A DNA stretch of 64,000 bases, taken from positions 8,308,001 to 8,372,000 of the forward strand of contig NZ_CP108070.1 of assembly GCF_036178845.1 (NCBI RefSeq). Direction: 5' to 3'. This DNA comes from Streptomyces sp. NBC_00271. Its GTDB lineage: Bacteria; Actinomycetota; Actinomycetes; Streptomycetales; Streptomycetaceae. The position numbers were made by a program, and so were the translations under genes. Numbering within the stretch: position 1 is the first letter of the stretch; each line of letters opens with the position of its first letter. Shown here in pieces: positions 49,524 through 59,260 of this stretch. The notes below the pieces were generated by a model, which saw only the letters and a list, made by a program, of their open reading frames with translations, was not told the DNA's origin and ran no database searches.

Positions 49524-51647
49524 GTGACCGCCGACACGTCCGTGCCGTCCACAGCGTTGCTGACCGGAGCAGACCGGGACGGTTCCAACTACACCGCGCG
49601 GCACCTGCTCGTCCTCGAGGGGCTCGAGGCCGTACGCAAGCGCCCCGGCATGTACATCGGCTCGACCGACAGCCGCGGTCTGATGCACTGCCTGTGGGAG
49701 ATCATCGACAACTCCGTGGACGAGGCCCTTGGGGGCTACTGTGACCACATCGAGGTGATCCTGCACGACGACGCCTCGGTGGAGGTGCGGGACAACGGCC
49801 GCGGCATCCCGGTCGACGTGGAGCCCAAGACCGGCATGTCGGGCGTCGAGGTCGTGATGACCAAGCTGCACGCGGGCGGCAAGTTCGGGGGCGGTTCGTA
49901 CGCCGCCTCCGGCGGTCTGCACGGCGTGGGTGCCTCCGTGGTGAACGCGCTCTCCGCCCGTCTGGACGTCGAGGTGGACCGTGGTGGCCACACCCATGCG
50001 GTGAGCTTCCGGCGCGGCACCCCGGGAGTGTTCAAGGCGGACGGTTCCGAAGCCGCCTTCGACGCGACCAGCGGGCTGCGCAAGCTGAAGCGGATCCCCA
50101 AGACCCGCACCGGCACGCGCGTGCGCTACTGGGCCGACCGCCAGATCTTCCTCAAGGACGCCAAGCTCTCCCTGGAGAACCTGCACCAGCGCGCCCGCCA
50201 GACCGCGTTCCTGGTGCCCGGCCTGACCATCGTCGTCCGTGACGAGTACGGGCTCGGCGAGGGCGGTAGCAAGGGCGAGGAGTCCTTCCGCTTCGACGGC
50301 GGCATCAGCGAATTCTGCGAGTACCTGGCCACCGACAAGCCCGTCTGCGACGTCCTCCGCTTCTCCGGGCAGGGCACCTTCAAGGAGACCGTCCCGGTCC
50401 TTGACGACCACGGACAGATGACGCCCACCGAGGTCACTCGTGAGCTCGGCGTCGATGTGGCGCTGCGCTGGGGCACCGGCTACGACACGAACCTCAAGTC
50501 GTTCGTGAACATCATCGCCACCCCCAAGGGCGGCACCCACGTCGCCGGCTTCGAGCAGGCCGTCGCCAAGACGATGAACGAGGTGCTGCGGGCCAAGAAG
50601 CTGCTGCGGGTCGCCGAGGACGACATCGTCAAGGACGACGCACTGGAGGGACTGACCGCCGTCGTCACCGTGCGCCTAGCGGAGCCGCAGTTCGAGGGGC
50701 AGACCAAGGAGGTCCTCGGCACCTCGGCGGCCCGCCGGATCGTGACGAACGTGGTCTCCAACGAACTCAAGGCCTTCCTGACCACCACGAAGCGGGACGC
50801 GGCCGCGCAGGCCCGGGTCGTGATGGAGAAGGCCGTGGCTGCCGCGCGTACGCGGATCGCGGCCCGCCAGCACAAGGACGCGCAGCGTCGCAAGACGGCC
50901 CTCGAGTCCTCCTCGCTGCCCGCCAAGCTCGCGGACTGCCGCAGCGACGACGTCGAGCGCAGCGAGCTGTTCATCGTCGAGGGGGACTCCGCGCTCGGCA
51001 CCGCCAAGCTGGCCAGGAACTCCGAGTTCCAGGCGCTGCTGCCGATTCGCGGCAAGATCCTCAACGTCCAGAAGGCGTCCGTCACGGACATGCTCAAGAA
51101 CGCCGAGTGCGGCGCGATCATCCAGGTCATAGGGGCCGGGTCCGGGCGGACGTTCGACATCGACGCGGCGCGGTACGGGAAGATCATCCTGCTCGTGGAT
51201 GCCGACGTCGACGGTGCGCACATCCGGATTCTGCTGCTGACGCTGTTCCAGCGGTACATGCGGCCGATGGTCGAGGCGGGGCGGGTGTTCGCGGCGGTGC
51301 CGCCGCTGCACCGCATCGAGCTGAGCCAGCCCAAGAAGGGCCAGGACAAGTACATCTACACGTACTCGGACCGTGAGCTGCGCGAGACGCTGCTGGAGCT
51401 GCAGCGCAAGAACGTGCGCTACAAGGACTCGATCCAGCGTTACAAGGGTCTTGGCGAGATGGACGCCGATCAGCTGGCGGAGACGACGATGGACCCGCGC
51501 CACCGGACGCTGCGGCGGATCAACATCTCCGACCTGGAGGCGTCCGAACAGGTGTTTGACCTGCTGATGGGGAACGATGTCGCTCCCCGTAAGGAGTTCA
51601 TCTCCAGCTCTGCGGCGACGCTGGATCGGTCACGTATCGACGCGTAG
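49524..51647 (+). CDS. parE: DNA topoisomerase IV subunit B (ParE)
   Basis: ParE is the ATPase subunit that, with ParC, decatenates chromosomes. The 707 aa protein has the GHKL ATPase motifs (EIIDNSVDEAL; DNGRGIPVDV; GGLHGVGASVVNAL), the TOPRIM motif VEGDSALGTAKL with PIRGKILNVQKA, and DADVDGAHIRIL. Its length and position near hrdB match SCO5822-type ParE rather than GyrB. Start is GTG at 49524 with GAGGAG about 8 nt upstream. A partner parC gene is not in the window. Confidence 0.94.
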   Translation: MTADTSVPSTALLTGADRDGSNYTARHLLVLEGLEAVRKRPGMYIGSTDSRGLMHCLWEIIDNSVDEALGGYCDHIEVILHDDASVEVRDNGRGIPVDVEPKTGMSGVEVVMTKLHAGGKFGGGSYAASGGLHGVGASVVNALSARLDVEVDRGGHTHAVSFRRGTPGVFKADGSEAAFDATSGLRKLKRIPKTRTGTRVRYWADRQIFLKDAKLSLENLHQRARQTAFLVPGLTIVVRDEYGLGEGGSKGEESFRFDGGISEFCEYLATDKPVCDVLRFSGQGTFKETVPVLDDHGQMTPTEVTRELGVDVALRWGTGYDTNLKSFVNIIATPKGGTHVAGFEQAVAKTMNEVLRAKKLLRVAEDDIVKDDALEGLTAVVTVRLAEPQFEGQTKEVLGTSAARRIVTNVVSNELKAFLTTTKRDAAAQARVVMEKAVAAARTRIAARQHKDAQRRKTALESSSLPAKLADCRSDDVERSELFIVEGDSALGTAKLARNSEFQALLPIRGKILNVQKASVTDMLKNAECGAIIQVIGAGSGRTFDIDAARYGKIILLVDADVDGAHIRILLLTLFQRYMRPMVEAGRVFAAVPPLHRIELSQPKKGQDKYIYTYSDRELRETLLELQRKNVRYKDSIQRYKGLGEMDADQLAETTMDPRHRTLRRINISDLEASEQVFDLLMGNDVAPRKEFISSSAATLDRSRIDA

Positions 51648-52049
51648 GCGCTGCGCCGGCGGCACCGGGCGCCGGCGGTGGGTCGGGGCCGTGGGAGGGC
51701 CGGCAGCGGGTGGGCGGGGCTGGGCGTGCTGTTCCCCGCGCCTGCGAGAAGCGCTTGGCGCCCGTCTTTCAGCCCGTCCGGCGTTGGAGGACGAGGCCCT
51801 TCAGGCCGAAAGGGGGGTCTGGGGGCGCAGCCCCTGGGATGGGTCGGGTAGGGGCGGCGGGGGCGAGAAGCGCGGTTGGTGGGTCGCGGGCCGTGGGGGC
51901 TCCACCCGTGGGTGGAGAGATGGGGTGGGTGCGGATCCACCCGCGATCCACCCCGGCTCCGATCTGCTGAGCTGCCGATTTCCGTAGCGTCGAAGGCGTC
52001 GACAGCGCTCGCTGTCGGAACCCGCTCTTCCTCGCCCACGGAGGTCGTG
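51648..52049. other. Gap between parE and the DUF1453-like gene
   Basis: No gene is supported. It contains the dispersed repeat at 51767-51838, and nearer the next gene the palindrome CTCCACCC-GT-GGGTGGAG (51900-51917) followed by GGATCCACCCGCGATCCACCCC. Confidence 0.55.
51767..51838. repeat. Dispersed Streptomyces intergenic repeat
   Basis: The element includes GTCCGGCGTTGGAGGACGAG, TTCAGGCCGAAA and GGGTCTGGGGGCGCAGCCCC. I recognise this from memory as a sequence found in very many Streptomyces intergenic regions. It can fold through TTCAG...CTGAA and GGGGC...GCCCC. Confidence 0.8.
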
Positions 52050-52574
52050 ATGTCCGGGCTCGTCAATGCCTTGGTGATCCTCGCCGTTGTTGTGCTGGTC
52101 ATCGCGCGCCAGTTCCGTACGCGCCGGATCAGCACGGACAGGCGCTGGTGGATCGTGCCCGTCGTCCTGGCCGTGATCGCTCTGCGGGAGCCGGGCCTGA
52201 TCGACATCCACCATCGGACCGAGGCGATTCTGCTGCTGGGGGCGGAGCTGTTCATCGGGCTGGCCACCGGAGTCGCGTGGGGGTGGACGACACGGATATG
52301 GGCGGAGCCGGACGGCTCGGTGTGGAGCAAGAGCACCAAGGCCAGCGCGGCCGTCTGGGGCGTGGGCATAGCCCTGCGGCTGGGACTGTTCGGCATCGGC
52401 ACCCTGTTGGACGTCCATCAGGACAGCTCCGCCCTGTTGCTCGCCCTCGCGGCCACTCTGCTGGTCCGCTCCGGGATCCTGGCCTGGCGCTCTCAGTCTC
52501 TGCACCCGGCCGTCGCGCAGGCGACGGCGTACGGTGACGACGTGCCCCAGGGCTCGTGGAAGGAGCGCGTGTGA
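52050..52574 (+). CDS. DUF1453/CcdC-like membrane protein
   Basis: The 174 aa protein has four hydrophobic segments (LVNALVILAVVVLVIA; WIVPVVLAVIAL; AILLLGAELFIGLATGVAWG; ASAAVWGVGIALRLGLFGIG) and a later LLALAATLLVRSGILAW. It looks like the small CcdC-type membrane proteins. The ATG at 52050 has GGAGG 5 nt upstream. Its stop overlaps the next kinase start by 4 bp, so they form an operon and it may be an accessory or sensory partner of the kinase. Confidence 0.8.
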   Translation: MSGLVNALVILAVVVLVIARQFRTRRISTDRRWWIVPVVLAVIALREPGLIDIHHRTEAILLLGAELFIGLATGVAWGWTTRIWAEPDGSVWSKSTKASAAVWGVGIALRLGLFGIGTLLDVHQDSSALLLALAATLLVRSGILAWRSQSLHPAVAQATAYGDDVPQGSWKERV

Positions 52575-53722
52575 CGGAGAACGCCTTGAAGCGCTGGCCC
52601 TCCCGCGAGGCGCTGTCCCGAGCGGGAATGGTCAAGTCCAGGCGCGCGCTCGCCTGGACCGTGCGCCTCTTCGCCCTCGGCCTGCTCCTGTGGACGACCT
52701 TCGCGAGCAGCCATCTGGGCGCCTGGAAGATCGCGGCGGGCGCTCTGGGGGTCCTCGTCTGCGGGCTGGCGGCGTGGGCCTTCTGGCGGACCACGCTCGA
52801 ACACCGTCTGCTGCCGTCTCTGGCGCTGCTCGCCCTGCTGCTCGCGATAGCGACGGTGGGAGTGAGCACGGGCTTCCGGGTGCCGGCCATCGTCCTGTGG
52901 TGCGGGTGCGCCATCAGCGCCATGGAGAGGCTGCCTCTAGTGGCGGCACTACCTGCGACCTCCGTGGCACTGAGCGCGTTCGCGGCGGTCAACAACGACG
53001 TCTGGCTGACCACGGCGGCCACCGCCGGAGGGCTCGCCCTGGCCGGATACGTGCTGCGCCTCGACGCGGAGGCCCGCGGCAGTGCCCAGCGGTTGCTCGC
53101 TCAGGAGCGGGCGGCTCGTGTGGCCGAGGCGGAATCCGCGGCGCTCGCGGAGCGGGCCAGGATCGCTCGGGAGATCCATGACGTCCTGGCGCACAGTCTC
53201 TCGGCGCAGATGGTGCATCTGGAGGCGGCTCGGCTGCTGATCGAGCGGGGCGGCGACCAGGAGCAGATCCTCGAGCGGGTCGTGGCGGCACGGAGGATGG
53301 CCCGTGAGGGGCTCGCCGAGACCCGGCAGGCGCTCTCCGCCCTTCGCGGGGAGATGTCCCCGGTGGAGGACTTCCTGAGCGAGCTGGTCGCCACGGCGGA
53401 CGGCGCCGACATCACCGTCGCGGGTGAACGGCAGCCGCTGCCCGCCGAGGCCTCGCAGGCGGTGCGCAGAGTGGCGCAGGAAGCCCTGACGAACGTCCGC
53501 AAGCATGCGCCGGGCGCCAAGGTCCACATGCGGCTCGAGTACGGCGAGCACGAAGTGACCCTCGGCGTACGGGACTCGGGAGGGCCGCCGGGCGAACTCA
53601 GCGGTGCGGGGGCCGGGTACGGTCTGCTGGGCATGCGGGAGCGTGCTGAGCTGCTGGGCGGCTCGTTGGAGGCCGGGCCGGACGAGGAGGGGTTCGTGGT
53701 GACGCTGAGGGTGCCCGTATGA
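52571..53722 (+). CDS. NarL-type sensor histidine kinase
   Basis: The 383 aa protein has about five transmembrane segments in residues 20-150, then the HisKA_3 dimerisation domain with the phosphorylated His203 in AREIHDVLAHSLSAQMVHLE, and the ATPase domain ending GYGLLGMRERAELLGGSLEA. The start GTG overlaps the upstream stop by 4 bp and has AAGGAG upstream. It is followed by its response regulator with a 4-bp ATGA overlap. Confidence 0.93.
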   Translation: MTENALKRWPSREALSRAGMVKSRRALAWTVRLFALGLLLWTTFASSHLGAWKIAAGALGVLVCGLAAWAFWRTTLEHRLLPSLALLALLLAIATVGVSTGFRVPAIVLWCGCAISAMERLPLVAALPATSVALSAFAAVNNDVWLTTAATAGGLALAGYVLRLDAEARGSAQRLLAQERAARVAEAESAALAERARIAREIHDVLAHSLSAQMVHLEAARLLIERGGDQEQILERVVAARRMAREGLAETRQALSALRGEMSPVEDFLSELVATADGADITVAGERQPLPAEASQAVRRVAQEALTNVRKHAPGAKVHMRLEYGEHEVTLGVRDSGGPPGELSGAGAGYGLLGMRERAELLGGSLEAGPDEEGFVVTLRVPV

Positions 53723-54402
53723 CGGAGGAGGAGACCAGGAAGCCGGCTCGGGTCGTGGTGGCGGACGACCAGACCGTGGTGCGCGAAGGCATTGTGATGC
53801 TGCTGGGCCTGCTGCCGGGGATCGAGGTCGTGGGTGCGGCCGGGGACGGCCACGAGGCCGTGGCGCTGGTGGCCGAGCTCGCCCCGGACGTCGTGCTGAT
53901 GGACCTGCGCATGCCGCGCTGCGACGGCGTCGAGGCGACCCGGCGCATTCGCGCTGAGCATCCGGGGACACAGGTCGTCGTGCTCACCACGTACGCGGAC
54001 GACGAGTCGCTGTTCCCCGCGCTCAGAGCGGGAGCCCGTGGCTATCTCACGAAGGACGCGGGTGGCGACGAGATCGTGCGCGCGGTGGAAAGCGTGCTGT
54101 CCGGTGACGCGGGACTCTCGCCGAGCATCCAACGACGACTGCTGGAGCGGCTGTCGGAGCCGGCGCCCGCGGCCGTTGCGCCCGTGGAGCCGCCCGATGG
54201 GCTCACCACGCGGGAGACCGAGGTGCTGCTGCTCATCGCCGAGGGACTCACCAATCAGGAGATCGCCCGCAGGCTGCATGTCTCCCCCGCCACCGTGAAG
54301 ACCCACATCAACAACCTCTTCGCCAAGACGGGCCTCAAGGATCGTGCTCAGGCAGTGCGCTACGCCTTTGGGAAAGGTCTCGTACGGCCACCGACGGGAT
54401 GA
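53719..54402 (+). CDS. LuxR/NarL-type response regulator
   Basis: The 227 aa protein has a receiver domain (phospho-acceptor Asp62 in VVLMDLRMPRCDG, plus Thr and Lys in VVLTTYADD and LTKDAGG) and a LuxR-type helix-turn-helix (LTTRETEVLLLIAEGLTNQEIARRLHVS). It is translationally coupled to the kinase. Its likely target is the DUF485/symporter operon 104 bp downstream. Confidence 0.94.
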   Translation: MTEEETRKPARVVVADDQTVVREGIVMLLGLLPGIEVVGAAGDGHEAVALVAELAPDVVLMDLRMPRCDGVEATRRIRAEHPGTQVVVLTTYADDESLFPALRAGARGYLTKDAGGDEIVRAVESVLSGDAGLSPSIQRRLLERLSEPAPAAVAPVEPPDGLTTRETEVLLLIAEGLTNQEIARRLHVSPATVKTHINNLFAKTGLKDRAQAVRYAFGKGLVRPPTG

Positions 54403-54506
54403 GTCACCTGATGGGGTGAAGAGCGCGGAGAGAAGAGTCCGGGATCTTCCCGATCTGTCCATCCTTGGGCACGCGGCGAAAAAGGGCCGCGGACAAGGAG
54501 AGTTCG

Positions 54507-54995
54507 GTGGAGAAGCACGACGGTCGCGATACCGGGGAGGCCCGGTTCGATGACCCCTGGTACGACGCGCTCGGCTCCGGCTGGGGTGAGTTGGACGGCA
54601 CGGGCGCGCCCGCTCCCGCCGTACCGTCCGCGCGCCCGGAGCACGAAGGTCGCACGGGCGGGACGGCCGACGTCTATCTGGAGGTGCAGCGCAGCGCGGC
54701 CTTCCAGGAGGTGCGCGGTCGGTACCGGAGGTTCGTGGTGCCGGGCGTCGCCGTGTTCTTCACCTGGTACGTGAGCTATGTGGTGACCGCGACGACGGCG
54801 CCCGGGTTCATGGCCCGGCCCGTCGCCGGCGCGGTGAACGTGGCGATGGTGGCGGGGCTCGGGCAGTTCCTCAGCACGTTTCTGTTCACGTGGGCGTACG
54901 CGCGGCATGCGCGGCTGCGCAGGGACCGGGCCGCGCTGGATCTGCGCTGGGACACCCAGGAGCTGACCCGGAGCGTCAGAGGTGGTGAGCGGTGA
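54507..54995 (+). CDS. DUF485 membrane protein (YjcH-like partner of an acetate symporter)
   Basis: The 162 aa protein has a polar N-terminus and two transmembrane segments around RFVVPGVAVFFTWYVSYVV and VAMVAGLGQFLSTFLFTWAY, the DUF485 signature. DUF485 proteins pair with SSS-family acetate or pyruvate symporters. GTG at 54507 with AAGGAG 6 nt upstream; the stop overlaps the symporter start by 4 bp. Confidence 0.92.
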   Translation: MEKHDGRDTGEARFDDPWYDALGSGWGELDGTGAPAPAVPSARPEHEGRTGGTADVYLEVQRSAAFQEVRGRYRRFVVPGVAVFFTWYVSYVVTATTAPGFMARPVAGAVNVAMVAGLGQFLSTFLFTWAYARHARLRRDRAALDLRWDTQELTRSVRGGER

Positions 54996-56584
54996 CCGGC
55001 AACCATCAGACACTGGCGTTGCTGCTGTTCAGCGCGTTCGTGGCGGTGACGCTGGGGATCACGACGTGGGTGAGTCGAAACCGGCACGGGTCGGCCGAGG
55101 AGTTCTATGCCGGCGGGCGGTTGTTCTCGCCGATGGAGAATGGTTTTGCCATTTCGGGCGACTACATGTCGGCGGCGTCGTTCCTGGGGGTCACGGGGCT
55201 CATCTCGCTCTACGGCTACGACGGGCTGCTGTACGTCGTCGGGTTTCTCGTCGCTTGGTTGGTCGTCCTGTTCCTGATCGCCGAACTGGTGCGCAACTGC
55301 GGGCGGTTCACGCTCGCCGACGTCGTCGCGGCCCGGATGAACGAACGGCCGGTGCGGATCGCGGCGGGAACCTCTTCGGTGACCGTGTCCGTTCTGTATC
55401 TGGTGGCGCAGATGGTGGGCGCGGGCAGTCTGGTCGCGCTATTGCTGGGAGGTTCGAGTGAGGCGGCGCGTAACTGGACGGTGATCGGCGTCGGCGCGCT
55501 CATGGTGATCTATGTGTCGCTGGGAGGGATGCGGGCCACCACGTGGATTCAGATCGTCAAGGCGGTCCTGTTGCTGAGCGGTTCCATCGCCTTGACCGTG
55601 CTCGTCCTGGTGCGGTTCCACGGGGACGTGAACGAGTTGCTGCGTTCGGCGGCGGAGCGCAGCGGCCATGGTGACGCGTTTCTCGCACCCGGGTTGAAGT
55701 ACGGCGGGGACTGGACGGCGCGCTTCGACTTCATCAGCCTCGGTCTCGCGCTGGTGCTCGGAACGGCCGGGCTGCCGCACATCCTGTCGCGTTTCTACAC
55801 CGTGCCCACGGCACGGGCAGCGCGGCGCTCGGTGGTCTGGTCGATCGGGCTCATTGGGGGCTTCTACCTGATGACGATCGTGCTGGGCTTCGGCGCGGCG
55901 GCGATCGTCGGCCCGGAGGCGGTGCGGGGAGCGAACGCGGCGGGCAACACGGCGGTTCCGCTGCTCGCGCTCGATCTGGGCGGCGGCGCGGACTCCGCCG
56001 GAGGAACGGTACTTTTTGCGGTCGTCGCGGCCATCGCCTTCGCTACGATCCTCGCGGTCGTCGCCGGGATCACTTTGGCGTCCTCGGCGTCCGTGGCCCA
56101 CGACCTCTACGCCTCGATGCGCCGCCGGCATGCGAAGCCCCGCAGCGAGGTCGCCGTGGCGCGTACGGCGGCGGTGGGCATCGGGGTGGTCGCGATCGCG
56201 CTCGGGCTGCTGGCCCGCGATCTGAACGTGGCCTTCCTGGTGGGCCTTGCCTTCGCGGTCGCCGCGTCCGCGAACCTGCCGGTGCTGTTGTACTCGCTGT
56301 TCTGGCGGAGTTTCACGACCCGCGGCGCCGTGTGGGCCGTATACGGCGGCCTGGTGCCCGCGCTGCTGCTCGTCCTGCTGTCGCCGGTGGTGTCGGGGAG
56401 TCCCGATTCGCTGTTCCCGAGCGTGGACTTCCAGTACTTCCCGTTGCAGAACCCCGGCCTGGTGTCGATTCCGCTCGGCTTCCTGTCGGGCTGGCTGGGC
56501 ACGGTGACGTCCGCGGAGCCGCCGGACGAGGCCAAGCATGCCGAGACCGAGGTGCGGTCGCTGACGGGTGCCGGCGCGGTCTGA
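54992..56584 (+). CDS. Sodium:solute symporter, ActP/MctC-like (acetate or other monocarboxylate uptake)
   Basis: The 530 aa protein has about 13 hydrophobic segments and the SSS signatures HGSAEEFYAGGRLFS, NGFAISGDYMSAASFLG and ADVVAARMNERPVR. With its DUF485 partner it matches the YjcH-ActP pair, which takes up acetate and other short monocarboxylates with sodium or protons. The upstream kinase/regulator pair is the probable controller. Confidence 0.93.
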   Translation: MTGNHQTLALLLFSAFVAVTLGITTWVSRNRHGSAEEFYAGGRLFSPMENGFAISGDYMSAASFLGVTGLISLYGYDGLLYVVGFLVAWLVVLFLIAELVRNCGRFTLADVVAARMNERPVRIAAGTSSVTVSVLYLVAQMVGAGSLVALLLGGSSEAARNWTVIGVGALMVIYVSLGGMRATTWIQIVKAVLLLSGSIALTVLVLVRFHGDVNELLRSAAERSGHGDAFLAPGLKYGGDWTARFDFISLGLALVLGTAGLPHILSRFYTVPTARAARRSVVWSIGLIGGFYLMTIVLGFGAAAIVGPEAVRGANAAGNTAVPLLALDLGGGADSAGGTVLFAVVAAIAFATILAVVAGITLASSASVAHDLYASMRRRHAKPRSEVAVARTAAVGIGVVAIALGLLARDLNVAFLVGLAFAVAASANLPVLLYSLFWRSFTTRGAVWAVYGGLVPALLLVLLSPVVSGSPDSLFPSVDFQYFPLQNPGLVSIPLGFLSGWLGTVTSAEPPDEAKHAETEVRSLTGAGAV

Positions 56585-56707
56585 GGCGGCCTCAAGGGTG
56601 TGTCCGGGGGCGCCTCCAGCAGCGGGGGTCAGCGACGTACGGCCCAACGACGTACGTCGTGCGCCGGGTGGGTGTCATGGGCTCGGTGTACGACGTACGG
56701 CGTGGGG

Positions 56708-57400
56708 CTAGGGCGCCACCCAGGCGTACCGGTGTTCCGGGCGGCCCGTGTCGCCGTACTTGAGCGAGAGGCGCAGCCGTCCCGCCTGTTCGAGGTGGCG
56801 CAGATAGCGCTGCGCGGTGGAACGGCTGAGCCCGGTCTCGGCCGCGACCTCGTGGGCCGACAGCGGCTGGTTCGCGCGGTGGAGGACACCGCAGATCAGG
56901 TCCGTGGTGGGTTCCGAGTGGCCGCTGGGCAGCCCCGGCGACGACGGGACGGGCGTGGTGCGCAGGGCGCTGAAGATCCGGTCGACCTGCTCCTGACCCG
57001 CCACGCCGCGCCCGCCGACCCGGTCGACGGTGCGCCGCAGGGCCGCGTACGAGTCGAGGCGGGTGCGCAGCGCGGCGAAGGTGAACGGCTTGACCAGATA
57101 GTGCAGGGCGCCCAGGCGCATCGCGGCCTGCACGGTCGTCACATCGCTGGCCGCGGTGATCATGATGACGTCGGTGCCGTGGCCGCGTTCGCGCATGCGG
57201 TGCACCAGTTCGAGGCCCGTCTGGTCGGGCAGATAGTGGTCGAGCAGGACCAGGTCGACGGGCGCGCGCTCCACGGCGGCCAGGGCCTGGGCAGCGCTGT
57301 GCGCGCGGGCGGCCACCCGGAACCCGGGAACCTTCCCCACGTACTTCGCGTTGATCTCAGCGACGCGGAAGTCGTCGTCCACGACCAGGACGTCAATCAT
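56708..57400 (-). CDS. CitB/DcuR-family response regulator, no adjacent kinase
   Basis: The 230 aa protein has a receiver domain (Asp54 in LVLLDHYLPDQTGLELV; VKPF at the Lys position) and a C-terminal helix-turn-helix (LSAHEVAAETGLSRSTAQRYLRHLE) followed by KYGDTGRPEHRYAW. This end is shared with the second regulator at 60.6-61.3 kb. No sensor kinase is next to it: it is divergent from the ABC operon and convergent with the symporter gene. The ATG at 57400 has AGAGG upstream. It may be an orphan responding to the CitA-type kinase downstream. Confidence 0.9.
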   Translation of the reverse strand: MIDVLVVDDDFRVAEINAKYVGKVPGFRVAARAHSAAQALAAVERAPVDLVLLDHYLPDQTGLELVHRMRERGHGTDVIMITAASDVTTVQAAMRLGALHYLVKPFTFAALRTRLDSYAALRRTVDRVGGRGVAGQEQVDRIFSALRTTPVPSSPGLPSGHSEPTTDLICGVLHRANQPLSAHEVAAETGLSRSTAQRYLRHLEQAGRLRLSLKYGDTGRPEHRYAWVAP

Positions 57401-57561
57401 CGGGCCTCTTTCTCTCAAGGCCTGGCGAGCGTTAAGCCCGTGTTTCGGCTCCGCTGTTGTAGCGCGAGCAAAACGAGCACAACAGACTCTTGCAAGCATA
57501 AGAAAGCCTTGCGCCCAGAAGACTGATGCTGTGGCCCGCGCCACATCTACGGTCCCGGGCC

Positions 57562-58377
57562 ATGAGCGCAGACACCAGCCCCGCCATTGAGCTGCGGGGC
57601 GCGAGCAAGATCTTCAAGACCCCGTCAGGGGGTCTGCACACGGCGGTCAGGGAGCTCGATCTGACCATCGGCCGTGGCGAGTTCGTGGCCGTCGTCGGCC
57701 CCACCGGCTGCGGGAAGTCCACGACCCTGACCCTGGTGAGCGGTCTGGAGGAGCCCACCGAGGGCGAGGTCCTGGTGGCCGGTGAGCCGGTCGCGGGCGT
57801 CGGCGACAAGGTCGGTTTCGTCTTCCAGCAGGACGCCACCTTCCCCTGGCGGACGGTCCTGTCCAATGTCATGGCGGGCCCGCGTTTTCGCGGTGTTCCG
57901 AAGACGGAGGCCAAGCAGCGGGCCCGCGAATGGCTGGCCAGGGTCGGTCTGTCGGCCTTCGAGGACCGCTATCCCCACCAGCTCTCCGGTGGTCAGCGCA
58001 AGCGCGTCGCCCTCGCCGCGACCTTCGTCAACGACCCCGAGATCCTGCTGATGGACGAGCCGTTCTCGGCGCTCGACGTGCAGACCAGGGCCCTGATGTC
58101 GGACGAGCTGCTGGAGCTGTGGGAGGGCACGGGCGCCTCGGTCGTCTTCGTCACCCACGACCTGGAGGAGTCCATCGCGCTCGCCGACAAGGTCGTCGTG
58201 ATGACCGCGGGCCCCGCCACCGTGAAGCAGGTCTTCGACATCGATCTGCCGAGGCCGCGCAAGGTCGAATCGGTGCGCCTGGAGCCGCGGTTCATCGAGA
58301 TCTACCGTGAGATCTGGGAGTCCCTCGGTGAAGAGGTCCGCATCACCCGAGAGAGGGGCGCCGCGAATGTCGCCTGA
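57562..58377 (+). CDS. ABC transporter ATP-binding protein (NitT/TauT-type)
   Basis: The 271 aa protein is a complete ABC ATPase: Walker A GPTGCGKST, signature LSGGQRKR, Walker B LLMDEPFSALD and H-loop VTHDLEE. It resembles the nitrate/sulfonate/thiamine-precursor type. The ATG at 57562 lacks a ribosome binding site, but TACGGT ends 8 nt before it, so a leaderless transcript is possible. The permease start overlaps its end by 11 bp. Confidence 0.94.
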   Translation: MSADTSPAIELRGASKIFKTPSGGLHTAVRELDLTIGRGEFVAVVGPTGCGKSTTLTLVSGLEEPTEGEVLVAGEPVAGVGDKVGFVFQQDATFPWRTVLSNVMAGPRFRGVPKTEAKQRAREWLARVGLSAFEDRYPHQLSGGQRKRVALAATFVNDPEILLMDEPFSALDVQTRALMSDELLELWEGTGASVVFVTHDLEESIALADKVVVMTAGPATVKQVFDIDLPRPRKVESVRLEPRFIEIYREIWESLGEEVRITRERGAANVA

Positions 58378-59242
58378 CGTCATGCCCGAGACCGTCGTCG
58401 CGGCGACCGCCACCGAGCTCGCCAAGCCGGGACGCGCCCACAACCGTGCTCGTGCCGCCCGCAGACGCAGGATGATCGTCGCCGCCGCCCGTGCGGTGCT
58501 CCTGGTCGCCGTGCTCGGCCTGTGGGAGGTGTTCGCGCGCGCCAAGATCATCGACCCGTTCAACTTCTCCATGCCGTCGAAGATCTGGGACCAGGTCTAC
58601 ACCTGGGTGACCCATGGGACGGCGCTCGGCTCACTCGGCGAGCAGGTCTGGTACACGCTCCAAGAGGCACTGCTCGGCTGGGTCATCGGAGTCGTGGCCG
58701 GCGTGGTCTTCGGTATCGCGCTGGGCCGCATCGCCTTCCTCGCCGATGTCCTTGGTCCATACATCAAGGTGCTCAACTCCATACCCAGGATCGTCCTCGC
58801 GCCGATCTTCGTGATCTGGTTCGGGCTCGGGCCGGCCTCCAAGGTCGCCTCGGCCGTGGTCCTGGTCTTCTTCCCGGTCTTCTTCAACGCGTTCCAGGGT
58901 GCCCGCGAGGTCGACCGGAACCTCGTCGCCAACGCCCGGATCCTGGGGGCGAGCGACCGCAGGGTGACGCTTCAGGTCGTCATCCCCTCCGCCACCTCGT
59001 GGATCTTCACCAGCCTCCACGTCAGCTTCGGCTTCGCCCTCATCGGTGCGATCGTCGGCGAGTACATCGGCGCCACCAAGGGCATCGGCCTGCTCGTCGC
59101 CCAGTCCCAGGGCACCTTCAACGCGGCCGGTGTGTACGCCGCGATGGTCATCCTCGCCGTCGTCGCCCTGCTGGCCGAAGGGCTGCTCACCTTCGCCGAG
59201 CGCCGCATCTTCCGCTGGAAGCCGTCGGACTCCGAGAGCTGA
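58367..59242 (+). CDS. ABC transporter permease (SsuC/TauC-type)
   Basis: The 291 aa protein has about six transmembrane segments and the binding-protein-dependent permease motif EVDRNLVANARILGASDRRV-type coupling helix. It belongs with the ATPase upstream and the binding protein downstream. Start ATG at 58367 overlaps the ATPase stop by 11 bp. A four-copy 30-bp array separates it from the binding-protein gene. Confidence 0.92.
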   Translation: MSPDVMPETVVAATATELAKPGRAHNRARAARRRRMIVAAARAVLLVAVLGLWEVFARAKIIDPFNFSMPSKIWDQVYTWVTHGTALGSLGEQVWYTLQEALLGWVIGVVAGVVFGIALGRIAFLADVLGPYIKVLNSIPRIVLAPIFVIWFGLGPASKVASAVVLVFFPVFFNAFQGAREVDRNLVANARILGASDRRVTLQVVIPSATSWIFTSLHVSFGFALIGAIVGEYIGATKGIGLLVAQSQGTFNAAGVYAAMVILAVVALLAEGLLTFAERRIFRWKPSDSES

Positions 59243-59260
59243 TCGGCAGGCAACACCCGC